In this document: positions 54,385 to 64,000 of the stretch, in pieces | Position numbering within the stretch: the first letter of the stretch is position 1 | Layout: each line of letters begins with the position of its first letter | Assembly: GCF_900129325.1 (NCBI RefSeq) | Contig: NZ_FQUP01000002.1 | Span: 326,668 to 390,667 of the forward strand | Length of the DNA stretch: 64,000 nucleotides | DNA from: Kaistia soli DSM 19436 | Lineage (GTDB): Bacteria > Pseudomonadota > Alphaproteobacteria > Rhizobiales > Kaistiaceae | Reading direction: 5' to 3' | Notes under the pieces: generated by a model | Told to the model about the DNA's origin: nothing | Database searches by the model: none | What the model saw: the letters and a program-made list of their open reading frames with translations, nothing else | Position numbers and translations under genes: made by a program

Positions 54385-57165
54385 ATGAACCGTTCCGAAT
54401 CCGCCCTCATCGATGGGCGCAAGCTCTCATCCGAATTGCAGGCGCTGGCCACCGCCGAACAGGATGAGGGCCGCCGCAGGCCACTCGTGCTCGCGCGCCT
54501 GAAGGAAGTCCTGCGCGAGGGTCGCGCCCGCGCCGAGGAGCGGCTTCTCGCCGGGCAGCAGGGATCCGCCTGCGCCCGCAGCCTCTCCGACATGATGGAT
54601 GAGATCATCCGCGCGACTTATGATGTCGGCGCTCATGTCGTCTATCGCGTCGACAAGCCCTCAACGGCGGAGCGGATGGCGGTCGTCGCGGTCGGCGGCT
54701 ATGGCCGCGGGATGCTGGCGCCCGGCTCCGACATCGATCTCCTCTTCGTGCTGCCCTACAAGCAGACGCCCTGGGGCGAGAGCGTGGTCGAGTTCATGCT
54801 CTATATGCTCTGGGATCTCGGTCTCAAGGTCGGCCATGCGACGCGCAATGTCGACGAGTGCATCCGCCTGTCGCATGGCGACATGACCATCCGCACCGCC
54901 ATCCTCGAGTCCCGCTTCCTCTGGGGCGAGGAAAAGCTCTTCGCCGATCTCGAACAGCGTTTCGACAACGAGGTCGTCAAGGGAACCGGGCCGGAATTCA
55001 TCGCCGCCAAGCTTGCCGAGCGGGACGAGCGCCATCGCCGCCAGGGCGCCTCGCGCTATCTGGTCGAGCCGAACGTCAAGGAAGGCAAGGGCGGCCTCCG
55101 AGACCTGCACACGCTGTTCTGGATCGCCAAGTATTTCTATCGCGTCCGCTCAGGAGATGCGCTGGTCGAGGCCGGCGTGTTCTCGCGCAGTGAACTCGCG
55201 CTGTTCCGCAAGGCGGAGAACTTTCTCTGGTCGGTCCGCTGCCACCTGCATTTCCTGACAGGACGCGCGGAGGAGCGGATCTCTTTCGACGTGCAGCGGG
55301 AAATGGCGGTACGGCTCGGCTACACCTCACATCCCGGCATGAAGGATGTCGAGCGCTTCATGAAGCACTACTTCCTTTACGCGAAGGATGTCGGCGACCT
55401 GACGCTGATCTTCTGCTCTGCCCTCGAGGAAGAGCATGCCAAGCAGACGCCGCTGCTCAATCGTCTCTTCGGCGTCTCGCCGCGCCGCCGCCGCCGCAAG
55501 ATCGCCGGCACGACCGATTTCGTCGTCGAACACGATCGCATCAACATGGCGGACCCCCATGTCTTCGTGCGCGATCCGGTCAACCTGATCCGCCTGTTCC
55601 ACCTCGCCGACAAGCATGACCTCGCCTTTCATCCCGACGCGATGAAGGCCGTAACGCGGTCGCTGAGGCTGATCGATGCCGATGTGCGCGAGGACAAGAC
55701 CGCCAACCGCCTGTTTCTCGACCTGCTCTCCTCGCGCAACCAGCCGGAGATCGTTTTGCGGCGGATGAACGAAGCCGGCGTGCTCGGCCGTTTCGTGCCG
55801 GATTTCGGCAAGATCGTCGCGATGATGCAGTTCAACATGTATCATCACTATACGGTCGACGAGCACCTCATCCGCTCGATCGGCGTTCTCGCCGGGATCG
55901 ATCGCGGTGAGCGCAGCCAGGACCATCCGCTCGCGAATTCGCTGATCGCGACGCTGCAGGATCGCACCGTGCTCTATGTCGCGATGCTGCTGCACGACAT
56001 CGCCAAGGGACGGCCGGAAGATCACTCGATCGCCGGTGCGCGCGTCGCCCGCAAGCTCGGGCCGCGTTTCGGTCTGACGCCGGCCGAAACCGAGACGGTG
56101 GCGTGGCTGGTCGAGCATCACCTCCTGATGAGCATGGTGGCCCAGTCGCGCGATCTCGGCGACCGCAAGACGATCCAGGATTTCGCCGCCGTCGTGCAGA
56201 GCCTCGAACGGCTCAAGCTGCTTCTGATCCTCACCATCGCCGATATCACGGCGGTCGGGCCGGGCGTCTGGAATGGCTGGAAGGGCCAGTTGCTGCGCAC
56301 ACTTTATTACGAGACCGAGCCACTGCTCACCGGTGGCCACAGCCAGATCTCGCGCGACAAGCGGGTCGCCGCCGCCAAGGCGGAGCTCGATCAGGCACTG
56401 GCCGGCTGGCCGGACGCGGAGCGGGAGACCTATCTCGAGCGCCACTACCCAGCCTATTGGCTGCGTGTCGACCTCGCCCGCAAGATCGCCCATGCCGAGC
56501 TGATCCGGGAGGCCGATGCGACCGGCAAGTCGCTGGCGACCGCAGTGGCGGTCCGCTCTTTCGAGGGCGTCACAGAGATTACGGTTCTAGCGCCCGATCA
56601 TCCCCGGCTTCTGTCGATGATCGCCGGCGCCTGCACGGCGGGCGGCAGCAATATCGTCGATGCGCAGATTTTCACGACGACGGACGGACGCGCCATCGAC
56701 ACGATCTTCATCGCGCGCGAGTTCGAGACCGACGAGGAGGAGACGCGGCGCGCGCTGAAGGTCGGCGCCTTGATCGAGGACGCGCTGTCCGGCAGCGTCG
56801 CTTTGCCCGAGGCGATCGCCCGCAAGGCCAAGCCGCGCGCCCGCATCAAGGCTTTCACCGTGGAGACGCGGATCCTCTTCGACAATTCCTGGTCGAACCA
56901 GTTCACGGTTATCGAGGCCTCCGGCATCGACCGGCCGGGCCTGCTCTATGATCTGACGCGCTCGATCTCCGATCTCAACCTCAACATCGCCTCGGCCCAT
57001 ATCGCGACCTTCGGCGAGCGCGCCGTGGATGTGTTCTATGTCACTGACCTCATGGGTAGGAAGGTGACCAATGCCGGGCGCGAGGCCGGGATCCGCCGCC
57101 GCCTCGCGGAAGTATTCAACGGTGCGATGGCAACTGAGAAGTCGCCCTTGAAGAAGGTCGGATGA
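54385..57165 (+). CDS. glnD: Bifunctional [PII] uridylyltransferase/uridylyl-removing enzyme
   Basis: Nitrogen sensor that adds or removes UMP on PII proteins according to glutamine. The 926-residue protein has the nucleotidyltransferase motif [18 protein letters not shown] near residue 110, [21 protein letters not shown], the HD hydrolase domain ([20 protein letters not shown] near 537) and two C-terminal ACT domains ([41 protein letters not shown]). The ATG at 54385 is used; a TTG directly precedes it. Confidence 0.97.
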   Translation: MNRSESALIDGRKLSSELQALATAEQDEGRRRPLVLARLKEVLREGRARAEERLLAGQQGSACARSLSDMMDEIIRATYDVGAHVVYRVDKPSTAERMAVVAVGGYGRGMLAPGSDIDLLFVLPYKQTPWGESVVEFMLYMLWDLGLKVGHATRNVDECIRLSHGDMTIRTAILESRFLWGEEKLFADLEQRFDNEVVKGTGPEFIAAKLAERDERHRRQGASRYLVEPNVKEGKGGLRDLHTLFWIAKYFYRVRSGDALVEAGVFSRSELALFRKAENFLWSVRCHLHFLTGRAEERISFDVQREMAVRLGYTSHPGMKDVERFMKHYFLYAKDVGDLTLIFCSALEEEHAKQTPLLNRLFGVSPRRRRRKIAGTTDFVVEHDRINMADPHVFVRDPVNLIRLFHLADKHDLAFHPDAMKAVTRSLRLIDADVREDKTANRLFLDLLSSRNQPEIVLRRMNEAGVLGRFVPDFGKIVAMMQFNMYHHYTVDEHLIRSIGVLAGIDRGERSQDHPLANSLIATLQDRTVLYVAMLLHDIAKGRPEDHSIAGARVARKLGPRFGLTPAETETVAWLVEHHLLMSMVAQSRDLGDRKTIQDFAAVVQSLERLKLLLILTIADITAVGPGVWNGWKGQLLRTLYYETEPLLTGGHSQISRDKRVAAAKAELDQALAGWPDAERETYLERHYPAYWLRVDLARKIAHAELIREADATGKSLATAVAVRSFEGVTEITVLAPDHPRLLSMIAGACTAGGSNIVDAQIFTTTDGRAIDTIFIAREFETDEEETRRALKVGALIEDALSGSVALPEAIARKAKPRARIKAFTVETRILFDNSWSNQFTVIEASGIDRPGLLYDLTRSISDLNLNIASAHIATFGERAVDVFYVTDLMGRKVTNAGREAGIRRRLAEVFNGAMATEKSPLKKVG

Positions 57166-57172
57166 CGCCCGC

Positions 57173-58735
57173 ATGTCGCTGATGCGGAACTTCATGACCG
57201 TGGGCGGCTCGACGATATCGAGCCGCATCCTCGGTTTTGTCCGCGACATGTTCATGGCGGCGGCGCTCGGGACCGGGCCGGTTGCCGATGCCTTTCTCGT
57301 CGCCTTCCGTTTTCCGAACCTCTTCCGCCGTCTCTTCGCCGAAGGCGCCTTCGCGTCCGCCTTCGTGCCGCTCTTTGCCCGGACGCTGGAGGGCGAAGGC
57401 GTCGACGCGGCCCGGCGCTTCGGTTCGGAAGCCCTGTCCGCCCTGTTGGCGCTGCTGATTGCGATCACGCTTGTCGCCGTGATCGGCATGGTGCCGCTGA
57501 TGTATGTGATGGCGCCGGGATTCGTGTCAGATCCGGCGAAGTTCGACCTGACGGTCATGTTGACGAGGATTGCCTTTCCCTATCTGACGCTGATCTCGTT
57601 GCTGGCCCTCTATAGCGGCGTGCTCAACGCCCGTGGGCGCTTCCTCGCCGCCGCGATGGCGCCAGGACTTCTCAACGTGGCCCTCGTGGCGGCGCTCGCC
57701 TTCATCCTGCTCTCGCACCACGACACCACGGCCGAAGCGGGGATTCTGCTCGCCTGGGCGACGCTGGTCGGCGGCGTATTGCAACTTGGGCTGGTCGTTG
57801 GCGCTGCCTGGCGCGACGGCATGGCGCTCCCGCTCCGCTGGCCGCGGCTGACGCCGGGTGTACGGCGGCTGACGGCGCTGGCGGTCCCCGGCCTCATCGC
57901 CGGCGGCGCCACGCAGATCAACATCGTCATCGGCACAATGATCGCCTCTTTCGCGCCAGGTGCGATCGCGGTGCTCGGCTATGCCGACCGCCTCTACCAG
58001 CTGCCGCTCGGCATCGTCGGGGCCACCATCGCGGTGGTGATGTTGCCCGATCTCTCGCGGCATCTGCGCGCCGGGCGCGCCGATCTTGCCGATCACACCC
58101 AGAACCGCAGTCTCGAATTCGCCATGGCGCTGACATTGCCGGCGGCGATCGCGCTGTTCGTGCTGGCGAAGCCGATCGTGCAGGTCATCTACCAGCGCGG
58201 CGCGTTCGGTCCTGACGATACGCTGGCGACGGCGGAAACGCTGATGGGCTTCGCGGTGGGGCTGCCCGCCTTCGTGCTCATCAAGGTTTTCTCCCCCGGC
58301 TTCTTTGCCCGCGAGGATACCAAGACGCCGATGTGGTTCGCGGCGGTCGGCGTCGCGGTCAACATCGCGCTGTCGCTGGCGCTCTTTCCGAGGTTCACTT
58401 ATGTCGGCATCGCTGTCGCCACCAGCGTCTCCGGCTGGCTCAATGCCGGCCTGCTCGGCTGGATGCTGCACCGGCGCGGCCACTTCCTCTTCGACGCAAA
58501 AGTCAGGCGCAGCCTGCCTCTGTTGCTCACCGCCGCGCTCGCCATGGGCGTTGGCGTCTTCTTCGCCGCCTGGTGGGCCGAGCCCTTTCTCGCCGATCGC
58601 CGCGTGCTGATGCGTGCCGGCGCCATGGCGGCGATCTGCCTTGCGGGGCTGCTGCTCTTCGCCGCCTTCTGCCAGGCTGTCGGAGTCGTCGATTTTCGCG
58701 GCCTCGTCGCGACGCTCAGAAAACGCAAGGGCTGA
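57173..58735 (+). CDS. murJ: Lipid II flippase MurJ
   Basis: A 520-residue MOP-family membrane protein expected to flip lipid II across the inner membrane. About 14 hydrophobic segments; N-terminal [55 protein letters not shown], and [29 protein letters not shown] are diagnostic. It starts 7 bases after glnD and is cotranscribed with it. Confidence 0.96.
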   Translation: MSLMRNFMTVGGSTISSRILGFVRDMFMAAALGTGPVADAFLVAFRFPNLFRRLFAEGAFASAFVPLFARTLEGEGVDAARRFGSEALSALLALLIAITLVAVIGMVPLMYVMAPGFVSDPAKFDLTVMLTRIAFPYLTLISLLALYSGVLNARGRFLAAAMAPGLLNVALVAALAFILLSHHDTTAEAGILLAWATLVGGVLQLGLVVGAAWRDGMALPLRWPRLTPGVRRLTALAVPGLIAGGATQINIVIGTMIASFAPGAIAVLGYADRLYQLPLGIVGATIAVVMLPDLSRHLRAGRADLADHTQNRSLEFAMALTLPAAIALFVLAKPIVQVIYQRGAFGPDDTLATAETLMGFAVGLPAFVLIKVFSPGFFAREDTKTPMWFAAVGVAVNIALSLALFPRFTYVGIAVATSVSGWLNAGLLGWMLHRRGHFLFDAKVRRSLPLLLTAALAMGVGVFFAAWWAEPFLADRRVLMRAGAMAAICLAGLLLFAAFCQAVGVVDFRGLVATLRKRKG

Positions 58736-58800
58736 GCCGTCCGCCGCTTGCGCGCCACGCCTCACCGCGCGATAAGGCGCCCGCGCAAAAAGGGTGCCCC

Positions 58801-59841
58801 ATGACCGAATTCCAGCCGCGTGTCTTCTCCGGTGTCCAGCCGACCGGAAATCTCCATCTCGGCAATTATCTCGGCGCGATCGTCAATTTCGTCGCGCTGC
58901 AGGACAGTCATGACTGCATCTATTGCGTGGTCGACATGCATGCCATCACCGTCTGGCAGGATCCGGCCGAGCTTTCGCGCCAGATCCGCGAGGTGACGGC
59001 CGCCTTCGTTGCCGCCGGCATCGATCCGGTGAAGCACATCGTCTTCAACCAGAGCCAGGTCTCGGCCCATGCCGAGCTTGCTTGGGTCTTCAATTGCGTC
59101 GCGCGCATCGGCTGGATGAACCGCATGACGCAGTTCAAGGACAAGGCGGGCAAGGACAAGGAAAATGCCTCGCTCGGCCTGCTCGCCTATCCGAGCCTGA
59201 TGGCGGCCGACATCCTCGCCTACAAGGCGACGCATGTTCCCGTCGGCGAGGACCAGAAGCAGCATCTGGAGCTGACGCGCGATATCGCGCAGAAGTTCAA
59301 CAACGACTATGCCGGATCGATTGCCGGACATGGCTATGGCGACGCCTTTTTCCCGCTGACCGAGCCGCTGATCACCGGACCGGCGACGCGCATCATGAGC
59401 CTGCGCGATGGCACCAAGAAGATGTCGAAGTCCGATCCATCCGATTACTCGCGCATCAACCTCACCGACGATTCGGACCAGATCGCCCAGAAGATCCGCA
59501 AGGCCAAGACCGACGCCGATGCGTTGCCCGGCGAGACGGAGGGCCTCAAAGGTCGTCCGGAGGCGGACAATCTCGTCGGCATCTATGCAGCTCTCGCCGG
59601 GCTCTCGAAGCAGGCTGTGTTGGACCAATTCGGCGGCCAGCAATTCTCGGCGTTCAAGCCGGCTCTGGCCGAGCTCGCGGTGCAGAAGCTCGGGCCGATA
59701 GGCGCCGATATGCGCCGCCTGATGGCCGATCCGGGGCATATCGACCAGATCCTCGCGAACGGCGCCATCCGTGCCGATGCGATCGCGCGGCCGATCCTCG
59801 ACGGCGTCAAGGACGTTGTCGGCTTCATCCGCCGCAATTGA
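58801..59841 (+). CDS. trpS: Tryptophanyl-tRNA synthetase
   Basis: Class I aminoacyl-tRNA synthetase of 346 residues. The HIGH-like motif is [14 protein letters not shown] near residue 15, the KMSKS motif is [11 protein letters not shown] near 206, with [18 protein letters not shown] and [19 protein letters not shown] between. The ATG at 58801 has AAAGGG upstream. No duplicated or resistance-type features. Confidence 0.97.
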   Translation: MTEFQPRVFSGVQPTGNLHLGNYLGAIVNFVALQDSHDCIYCVVDMHAITVWQDPAELSRQIREVTAAFVAAGIDPVKHIVFNQSQVSAHAELAWVFNCVARIGWMNRMTQFKDKAGKDKENASLGLLAYPSLMAADILAYKATHVPVGEDQKQHLELTRDIAQKFNNDYAGSIAGHGYGDAFFPLTEPLITGPATRIMSLRDGTKKMSKSDPSDYSRINLTDDSDQIAQKIRKAKTDADALPGETEGLKGRPEADNLVGIYAALAGLSKQAVLDQFGGQQFSAFKPALAELAVQKLGPIGADMRRLMADPGHIDQILANGAIRADAIARPILDGVKDVVGFIRRN

Positions 59842-59884
59842 CCCGCCGCTTGCCGTCCGTCCGGCGCGGTGGCAGCATCGCGCC

Positions 59885-60376
59885 ATGCTGAAACGGCGCA
59901 GCACAGAGGCCGGTCACCGGCGCAAATTCCTGGCGGTCCTCGATGACACGCCGGAATGTTCGCGCGCGGTGATCTATGCCGCCCGCCGCGCCGAACGCAC
60001 CGCGGGCGGTCTCACCATGCTCTATGTGATCGAGCCGTCGGGTTTCCAGCACTGGATCGGCGTCGAGAACATCATGCGCGCCGAGGCGATGGACGAGGCC
60101 GAGGCGACTTTGGCCCGTTTCGCCGATATCGTCCGCCGTCATTCCTCGGTCGAGCCGGAACTCGTCATTAGAGAGGGCAACAGGGCCGAGCAGATTACCG
60201 GCTTGATCGCCGATGACGAGGATATCGCGATCCTCGTGCTCGCTGCCGGTACCGACAAGGACGGTCCGGGTCCGCTCGTGACCGCGATGGCAGGCCGCCA
60301 TGTCGCGCATTTTCCCGTGCCGATCACCATCGTGCCAGGCACGCTGACCGACGACGACATCGCCGCGATCGCCTGA
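59885..60376 (+). CDS. Universal stress protein family
   Basis: A 163-residue USP-fold protein: FLAVLDDTPECSRAVIYAARRAERTAGGLTMLYVIEP, a helical insert, and the ATP-binding region IAILVLAAGTDKDGPGPLVTAMAGRHVAHFPVPITIVPG. The linker departs from G-x2-G-x9-G-S/T but retains a related GPGPLV loop. Located 44 bases after trpS, its usual rhizobial position. Its role is not known. Confidence 0.88.
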   Translation: MLKRRSTEAGHRRKFLAVLDDTPECSRAVIYAARRAERTAGGLTMLYVIEPSGFQHWIGVENIMRAEAMDEAEATLARFADIVRRHSSVEPELVIREGNRAEQITGLIADDEDIAILVLAAGTDKDGPGPLVTAMAGRHVAHFPVPITIVPGTLTDDDIAAIA

Positions 60377-60382
60377 ACGAAA

Positions 60383-60404
60383 AAGGGCGCCCGAAAGCGC
60401 CCTT
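60383..60404. terminator. Intrinsic hairpin between convergent genes
   Basis: AAGGGCGC and GCGCCCTT form an 8-bp stem with a 6-base loop. On the minus strand it is followed by TTTTTCG, so it would terminate the PhoX-like gene; on the plus strand it has little T tract. Confidence 0.65.
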
Positions 60405-60426
60405 CACGATGTCGATCGTAATCGGC

Positions 60427-62049
60427 TTACTTCGCCGGTTTCGCCTTGGCAGCCGCCTCGACGATCTCGAAGGTGATGTTGCGGCCGTGCTGGCGGGTAT
60501 AGAACACGCGCCAGCCATTTTCGAACGGGGTCGGCACGGCCGTGCCGATCAGGCCCTCGACGGTCGGGTCGCCGTTCGAGACGTGGATGCCGGTGATTTC
60601 GTTGTCGCCGTCATTCTGGAAGCCATTGTCGGCATTGCCGATCGACGCGTCGATCGTCGCCATGTCGTCGCGGGTCTGCGACAGGAAGCGGATCGGATCG
60701 GGTGTCGATGCCTTGGCATAGTCGGCCGTCACGTCGGCGATATAGCCGGAATCGACCGCATTGCGCTGGCCATGCAGCTTGTCGCCACCATCCTCGACCA
60801 CCATCAGTTGGGTGTCGTTGAGGAAGGAGAGATTGTCGAAGCCGGTATGGGTGACGTCGCCGCGCCAGATGATGGCGAGGCGTCCCTTTTCGGCCGAAGG
60901 CGAAGCCTGCGTCACGCGGAACACGCCGCCGAAGCCGCCGAACTCGGCACCGGCCTCGGTCTTGGCGTTGGTGTCGCCCGTGGCGGTGAAATAGAACTCC
61001 TCGAAGCCGGTGCCGGGCCGGAACTGACCGTTCTCGGGCCGCTTCATCGGCGTCGCCTTCGCCTGCTTGGCGAGCTCGTTGGCGTCGAAGGTCTCCGTCG
61101 CGCCGGCGGCTGTTTCCTTCAGCGTAATCCAGCGCGTCGGCAGTTCGTTGCCATAGGCGTAGATCAGCTTCTGTTCGGGCGCGAGGATGTCCTGATCGGT
61201 CTGGCCGTCATGGAAGACGATCGGATTGTTGTACGCGTCGAGAACCTGCAGCGCCTGGAGCTTGCCGCCCTTGGTGAGGTCGCTCTTGTCGGCCGGCACA
61301 AAGCGATAGACGAACGAATTCGGCTGCTTGGCATTCTTTGTCTTGGAACCGCCCTTGCCGCCCTCATCCTCGACCAGCCAGAGATTGCCGTCCGAATCGA
61401 CTTCGACGCCTTCGTAGGAGGCGCGGCCGGTGAATGCCGAGATGTCGGTCACCTTGGACGGGAAATCCGCCGTGGCGATCCAGACTCCGCCATCCTTGCC
61501 TTCCTCGGAGGTCAGCAGAAGCATTTTCGCGAAGGGGTCCCAGGCCGAACCGTCGATGAGCGGCAGCGCCTTGCCGTCGACATCGGTCGAGGCCATCAGC
61601 GTGACGCGGTGGGCCTTGGCGGCGTCGAGATTGATGCGCGTCAGGCCGCCATGGATAACGCCCTCGGCGTCCTTCGGGCCGTTCTCATGGCCCTGAAACA
61701 GGAAATGCGTACCGTATTTCACGCCCTTCGCCGGACCTGTCGCGCCCGACATGACCAGATAGGTGTTCTTGTCAGGCTCGGTCTTGGTCGCCTCGACATT
61801 ATGGCCCGGCGACTGCACGGCGCCCTTGGCAGGAGCCAGCGGGCCGTCCTTGCCATAGCCGTAGTAGCCGAGATCCTTCGAGGGATTCTCGAGCTTGAAG
61901 GCGCCTTCCGCGACGGGAACCTCGGCAAGGCCAGGCGCGAGCACATCCTCGGCCGGCTTGACGACGGCTGAGGGAAGCTTGACCGGGTCGGCGAGAGCGG
62001 GAAGCGACAATGCAAGGAGTGCACTGGACGTCAGAAGGATGCGTTTCAT
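60427..62049 (-). CDS. PhoX-like (DUF839) secreted protein
   Basis: A 540-residue exported protein. The signal peptide MKRILLTSSALLALSLPALA has a Sec-type ALA cleavage site. The mature part is a beta-propeller of the DUF839/PhoX class (GHENGPKDAEGVIHGGLTRINLD, SYEGVEVDSDGNLWLVEDEGGKG, FDNLSFLNDTQLMVVEDGGDKLHG). The twin-arginine motif of authentic PhoX phosphatases is absent, so phosphatase activity is uncertain. The ATG at 62049 is chosen; a single CTGTCAT half-site upstream is not enough to claim a Pho box. Confidence 0.8.
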   Translation of the reverse strand: MKRILLTSSALLALSLPALADPVKLPSAVVKPAEDVLAPGLAEVPVAEGAFKLENPSKDLGYYGYGKDGPLAPAKGAVQSPGHNVEATKTEPDKNTYLVMSGATGPAKGVKYGTHFLFQGHENGPKDAEGVIHGGLTRINLDAAKAHRVTLMASTDVDGKALPLIDGSAWDPFAKMLLLTSEEGKDGGVWIATADFPSKVTDISAFTGRASYEGVEVDSDGNLWLVEDEGGKGGSKTKNAKQPNSFVYRFVPADKSDLTKGGKLQALQVLDAYNNPIVFHDGQTDQDILAPEQKLIYAYGNELPTRWITLKETAAGATETFDANELAKQAKATPMKRPENGQFRPGTGFEEFYFTATGDTNAKTEAGAEFGGFGGVFRVTQASPSAEKGRLAIIWRGDVTHTGFDNLSFLNDTQLMVVEDGGDKLHGQRNAVDSGYIADVTADYAKASTPDPIRFLSQTRDDMATIDASIGNADNGFQNDGDNEITGIHVSNGDPTVEGLIGTAVPTPFENGWRVFYTRQHGRNITFEIVEAAAKAKPAK

Positions 62050-62270
62050 AATCGGTAGCCCCGTGGTGATGAGGGAGCTTTCCGTTAGGCCCGGCCGATT
62101 GCGTTTCGATGACAGCCTTTCGCTGCAACCTGCCGGCAACAGGCGCTTGAATCATGACTGTCAAAGTACGATTTCTACAGCGACGGGCGTGATTCCGCTT
62201 GAAGCGGCCCCGCCGATCGCCCACAACACTCTTAGAAGAATTCCAATTAAGCTTGCGGCGAGGCCCCCCG

Positions 62271-62843
62271 ATGTTCATACAGACCGAAGCGACTCCCAAT
62301 CCAGCGACGCTGAAGTTTCTCCCCGGACGCCCTGTGCTCCCCGAGGGAACGGCGGAATTCCGCGATCCGGCCGAGGCCGGTCGTTCGCCGCTCGCCGAGC
62401 GGCTGTTCTCGGTCAACGGCGTGTCCGGCGTGTTTCTCGGCCACGACTTCATCAGCGTGACCAAGGCGAATGGCGAGTGGCAGCATCTGAAGCCGGCGCT
62501 GCTCGGTGCCATCATGGAGCATTTCATGGCCGGCGTTCCGGTCATGGTGCAGGCTGGTCCTGCCCAGGCGGCGGCTGGCGAGGCCGGCGCCGAGTTCTTC
62601 GAGGAGGCTGACGGCGAGATCGTCGAGACCATCAAGGAGCTGATCGAGACGCGTGTTCGCCCGGCTGTGGCGCAGGATGGCGGCGACATCACCTTCCAGG
62701 GCTTCCGCGACGGCATCGTCTATCTGAACATGCGCGGCTCCTGCTCCGGCTGCCCGTCCTCGACGGCGACGCTGAAGAACGGCATCCAGAACCTGCTGCG
62801 CCACTTCATCCCGGAAGTGCGCGAAGTTCAGGCGGTCAACTGA
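62271..62843 (+). CDS. NifU family iron-sulfur scaffold protein (NFU1-type)
   Basis: A 190-residue protein with an N-terminal Nfu domain (MFIQTEATPNPATLKFLPGR, FSVNGVSGVFLGHDFISVTK) and a C-terminal NifU domain with the cluster-binding CSGCPSS motif in NMRGSCSGCPSSTATLKNGIQ and RPAVAQDGGDITF. NFU1-type proteins carry [4Fe-4S] clusters to client enzymes. A strong terminator follows. The ATG at 62271 gives the family N-terminus. Confidence 0.95.
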   Translation: MFIQTEATPNPATLKFLPGRPVLPEGTAEFRDPAEAGRSPLAERLFSVNGVSGVFLGHDFISVTKANGEWQHLKPALLGAIMEHFMAGVPVMVQAGPAQAAAGEAGAEFFEEADGEIVETIKELIETRVRPAVAQDGGDITFQGFRDGIVYLNMRGSCSGCPSSTATLKNGIQNLLRHFIPEVREVQAVN

Positions 62844-62869
62844 GCCCGCCACTGCTCCGAATGAAATGA

Positions 62870-62898
62870 GAGCCCGCCTTTGGCGGGCTCTTTTGTTT
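62870..62898 (+). terminator. Intrinsic terminator after nifU-like gene
   Basis: GAGCCCGCC and GGCGGGCTC form a perfect 9-bp stem with a 3-base loop, followed by TTTTGTTT. It lies 27 bases after the stop. Confidence 0.9.
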
Positions 62899-62944
62899 CA
62901 GGATGGCGGTGTCGCCTGACGTTCAGGGACGGATCAAGCGCCGC

Positions 62945-63931
62945 CTACCAGCGCTGGTGTACGTGCGGCCGGATATCCTCGTCATAGATCGTCTTCAGAG
63001 CCGCCATGGTCGCAGCGTCGAGAGGCGCCAGCGTTGCGGCCTCGGCATTGGCGCGGGCCTGTGCCTCGTTCTTGGCGCCGGGGATGGCGACCGTTACCGC
63101 GTCGAACATCAGGATCCACTTCAGCGCGAACTTGGCCATCGTTGTGTCGCCCCCGACCAGCGGCCGAATGCGTTCGACCGCCGCGAGACCCGCTTCATAA
63201 GGAACGCCCGAGAAAGTCTCGCCGACATCGAAGGCCTCGCCATGGCGGTTGAACTGGCGATGGTCGGAACCGTCGAAATGCGTGTCCGCCTTCATCTTGC
63301 CGGTGAGCAGGCCGCTCGCGAGCGGCACGCGGGCGATGATCGCAGTCTCGCTTTCCAGCGCGCGCTGGAAGAGCCGCTCGATCGGGCGCTGGCGGAAGAT
63401 GTTGAAGACGATCTGGATGGAGACGACGCCGGGATATTCGAGTGCCTTCAGCCCTTCCTCGACCCGCTCGACGCTGACGCCGTAATTCGCGATCTTTCCG
63501 GCCGCGACGAAGTCGTCGAGCGCAGCAAAAACCTCGGGGCGGTAATAGACATCGGTCGGCGGGCAATGAAGCTGGACGAGATCGAGCGTCTCCATTTCCA
63601 GATAGTCGCGGCTGCGATCGATGAAGCCTTCAAGTGCCTCGGCGGTATAGCCGGCGGCGACATGCGGCTGCAGCCGGCGGCCGGCCTTGGTGGCGACGAA
63701 CGGCCGCGCGCCGCCGCGTTCGCGCAGGACGCGCGCAATCAGCTTTTCTGACCGGCCGTCGCCGTAGACATCGGCGGTGTCGATGAAGGTCACGCCCGCG
63801 TCGAGGGCGGTGTTGAGCGCGGCGATCGCATCGCTCTCGTCGACATGGCCCCAACTGGCGCCGATGGCCCAGGCGCCGAAGCCGATCTCGCTGACCTGTC
63901 GGCCGGTTCGTCCGAATGTCCGCGCGCGCAT
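62945..63931 (-). CDS. Aldo/keto reductase
   Basis: A 328-residue NAD(P)H-dependent oxidoreductase. The catalytic tetrad is visible: Asp in FIDTADVYG, Tyr in the same motif, Lys in FVATKAGRR and His in LVQLHCPPTD. The C-terminal cofactor region is AIPGAKNEAQARANAEA. The substrate is unknown; it resembles the sugar/aldehyde reductase subgroup with the start MRARTFGRTGRQVSEIG. Confidence 0.92.
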   Translation of the reverse strand: MRARTFGRTGRQVSEIGFGAWAIGASWGHVDESDAIAALNTALDAGVTFIDTADVYGDGRSEKLIARVLRERGGARPFVATKAGRRLQPHVAAGYTAEALEGFIDRSRDYLEMETLDLVQLHCPPTDVYYRPEVFAALDDFVAAGKIANYGVSVERVEEGLKALEYPGVVSIQIVFNIFRQRPIERLFQRALESETAIIARVPLASGLLTGKMKADTHFDGSDHRQFNRHGEAFDVGETFSGVPYEAGLAAVERIRPLVGGDTTMAKFALKWILMFDAVTVAIPGAKNEAQARANAEAATLAPLDAATMAALKTIYDEDIRPHVHQRW

Positions 63932-64000
63932 GTCTCAACCTCCAAACTGTCTGTCGCGGAGGTTATCGGTCTCCGGCCGCCTCCTGACAAGGGCGGGCCG

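Noticed and set aside
62050-62170. Possible Pho box upstream of the PhoX-like gene
   Set aside because: Only isolated CTGTCA(T) half-sites occur; the required pair at 11-bp spacing is not present.
1-64000. tRNA, rRNA, CRISPR or riboswitch features
   Set aside because: None was recognised by eye; in particular, the integration site is a protein gene and not a tRNA.

Overview
The window is high-GC chromosome of an alphaproteobacterium, most likely of the order Hyphomicrobiales (Rhizobiales). The evidence is gene order and gene types: hisB-DUF2628-hisH-hisA-hisF-hisE-coaA, gshB-yraN-rsmI facing an LpoA-like lipoprotein, hemW-rdgB-rph facing hrcA, mutS-glnD-murJ-trpS-usp and nifU, plus ornithine-lipid (OlsB) and phosphatidylcholine (PmtA) enzymes. 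A genus cannot be named from sequence alone. No rRNA, tRNA or CRISPR array was seen.

Layout. 1-4 kb: histidine operon and coaA. 4-9.3 kb: cation efflux protein, grpE, a TRIC-type membrane protein, then olsB and a hybrid histidine kinase on the minus strand. 9.4-27.8 kb: comM (yifB, Mg-chelatase-like helicase) cut in two by a 16.9-kb integrated element. 27.9-36.5 kb: gshB, yraN, rsmI, LpoA-like protein, hemW, rdgB, rph, hrcA and an NDUFA9-like protein. 36.5-43.9 kb: uppP, a glutathione transferase, queG, a hicAB toxin-antitoxin pair, gpmA, dapB, pyrF, a flavin reductase, a histidine phosphatase and pmtA. 44-47.3 kb: dnaK-dnaJ with a near-ideal RpoH promoter. 47.3-64 kb: alkB, pncA, VOC protein, malic enzyme, mutS, glnD, murJ, trpS, usp, a PhoX-like protein, nifU and an aldo/keto reductase.

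The integrated element is the accessory region. It is bounded by a 17-bp direct repeat (10678-10694 and 27583-27599) that lies inside comM codons. Removing one repeat plus the element rejoins comM in frame as a 510-codon gene. From left to right it carries: a tyrosine integrase; an Arc-like repressor facing a tightly overlapped early operon across two TAGCAT-N2-ATGCTA operators; a winged-helix protein whose own gene contains four dyad iterons next to an AT-rich patch, an arrangement like phage lambda O/ori; a serine recombinase; terminase subunits; a tail chaperone pair joined by a T_TTT_TTC -1 frameshift; a tape measure and a few tail genes; an eroded stretch; and, at the right end on the minus strand, a DUF4145 protein and a TIR-like (CAP12/Pycsar-type) effector. 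No portal, capsid, tail tube, lysis or tail-fibre gene was recognised, so the element is a decayed prophage or a satellite.

The two putative defence genes lie directly downstream of the interrupted comM 5' fragment, with its stop codon abutting the next start. Host comM expression could therefore drive them. This arrangement, and the self-contained initiator/origin gene, are the most interesting items in the window.
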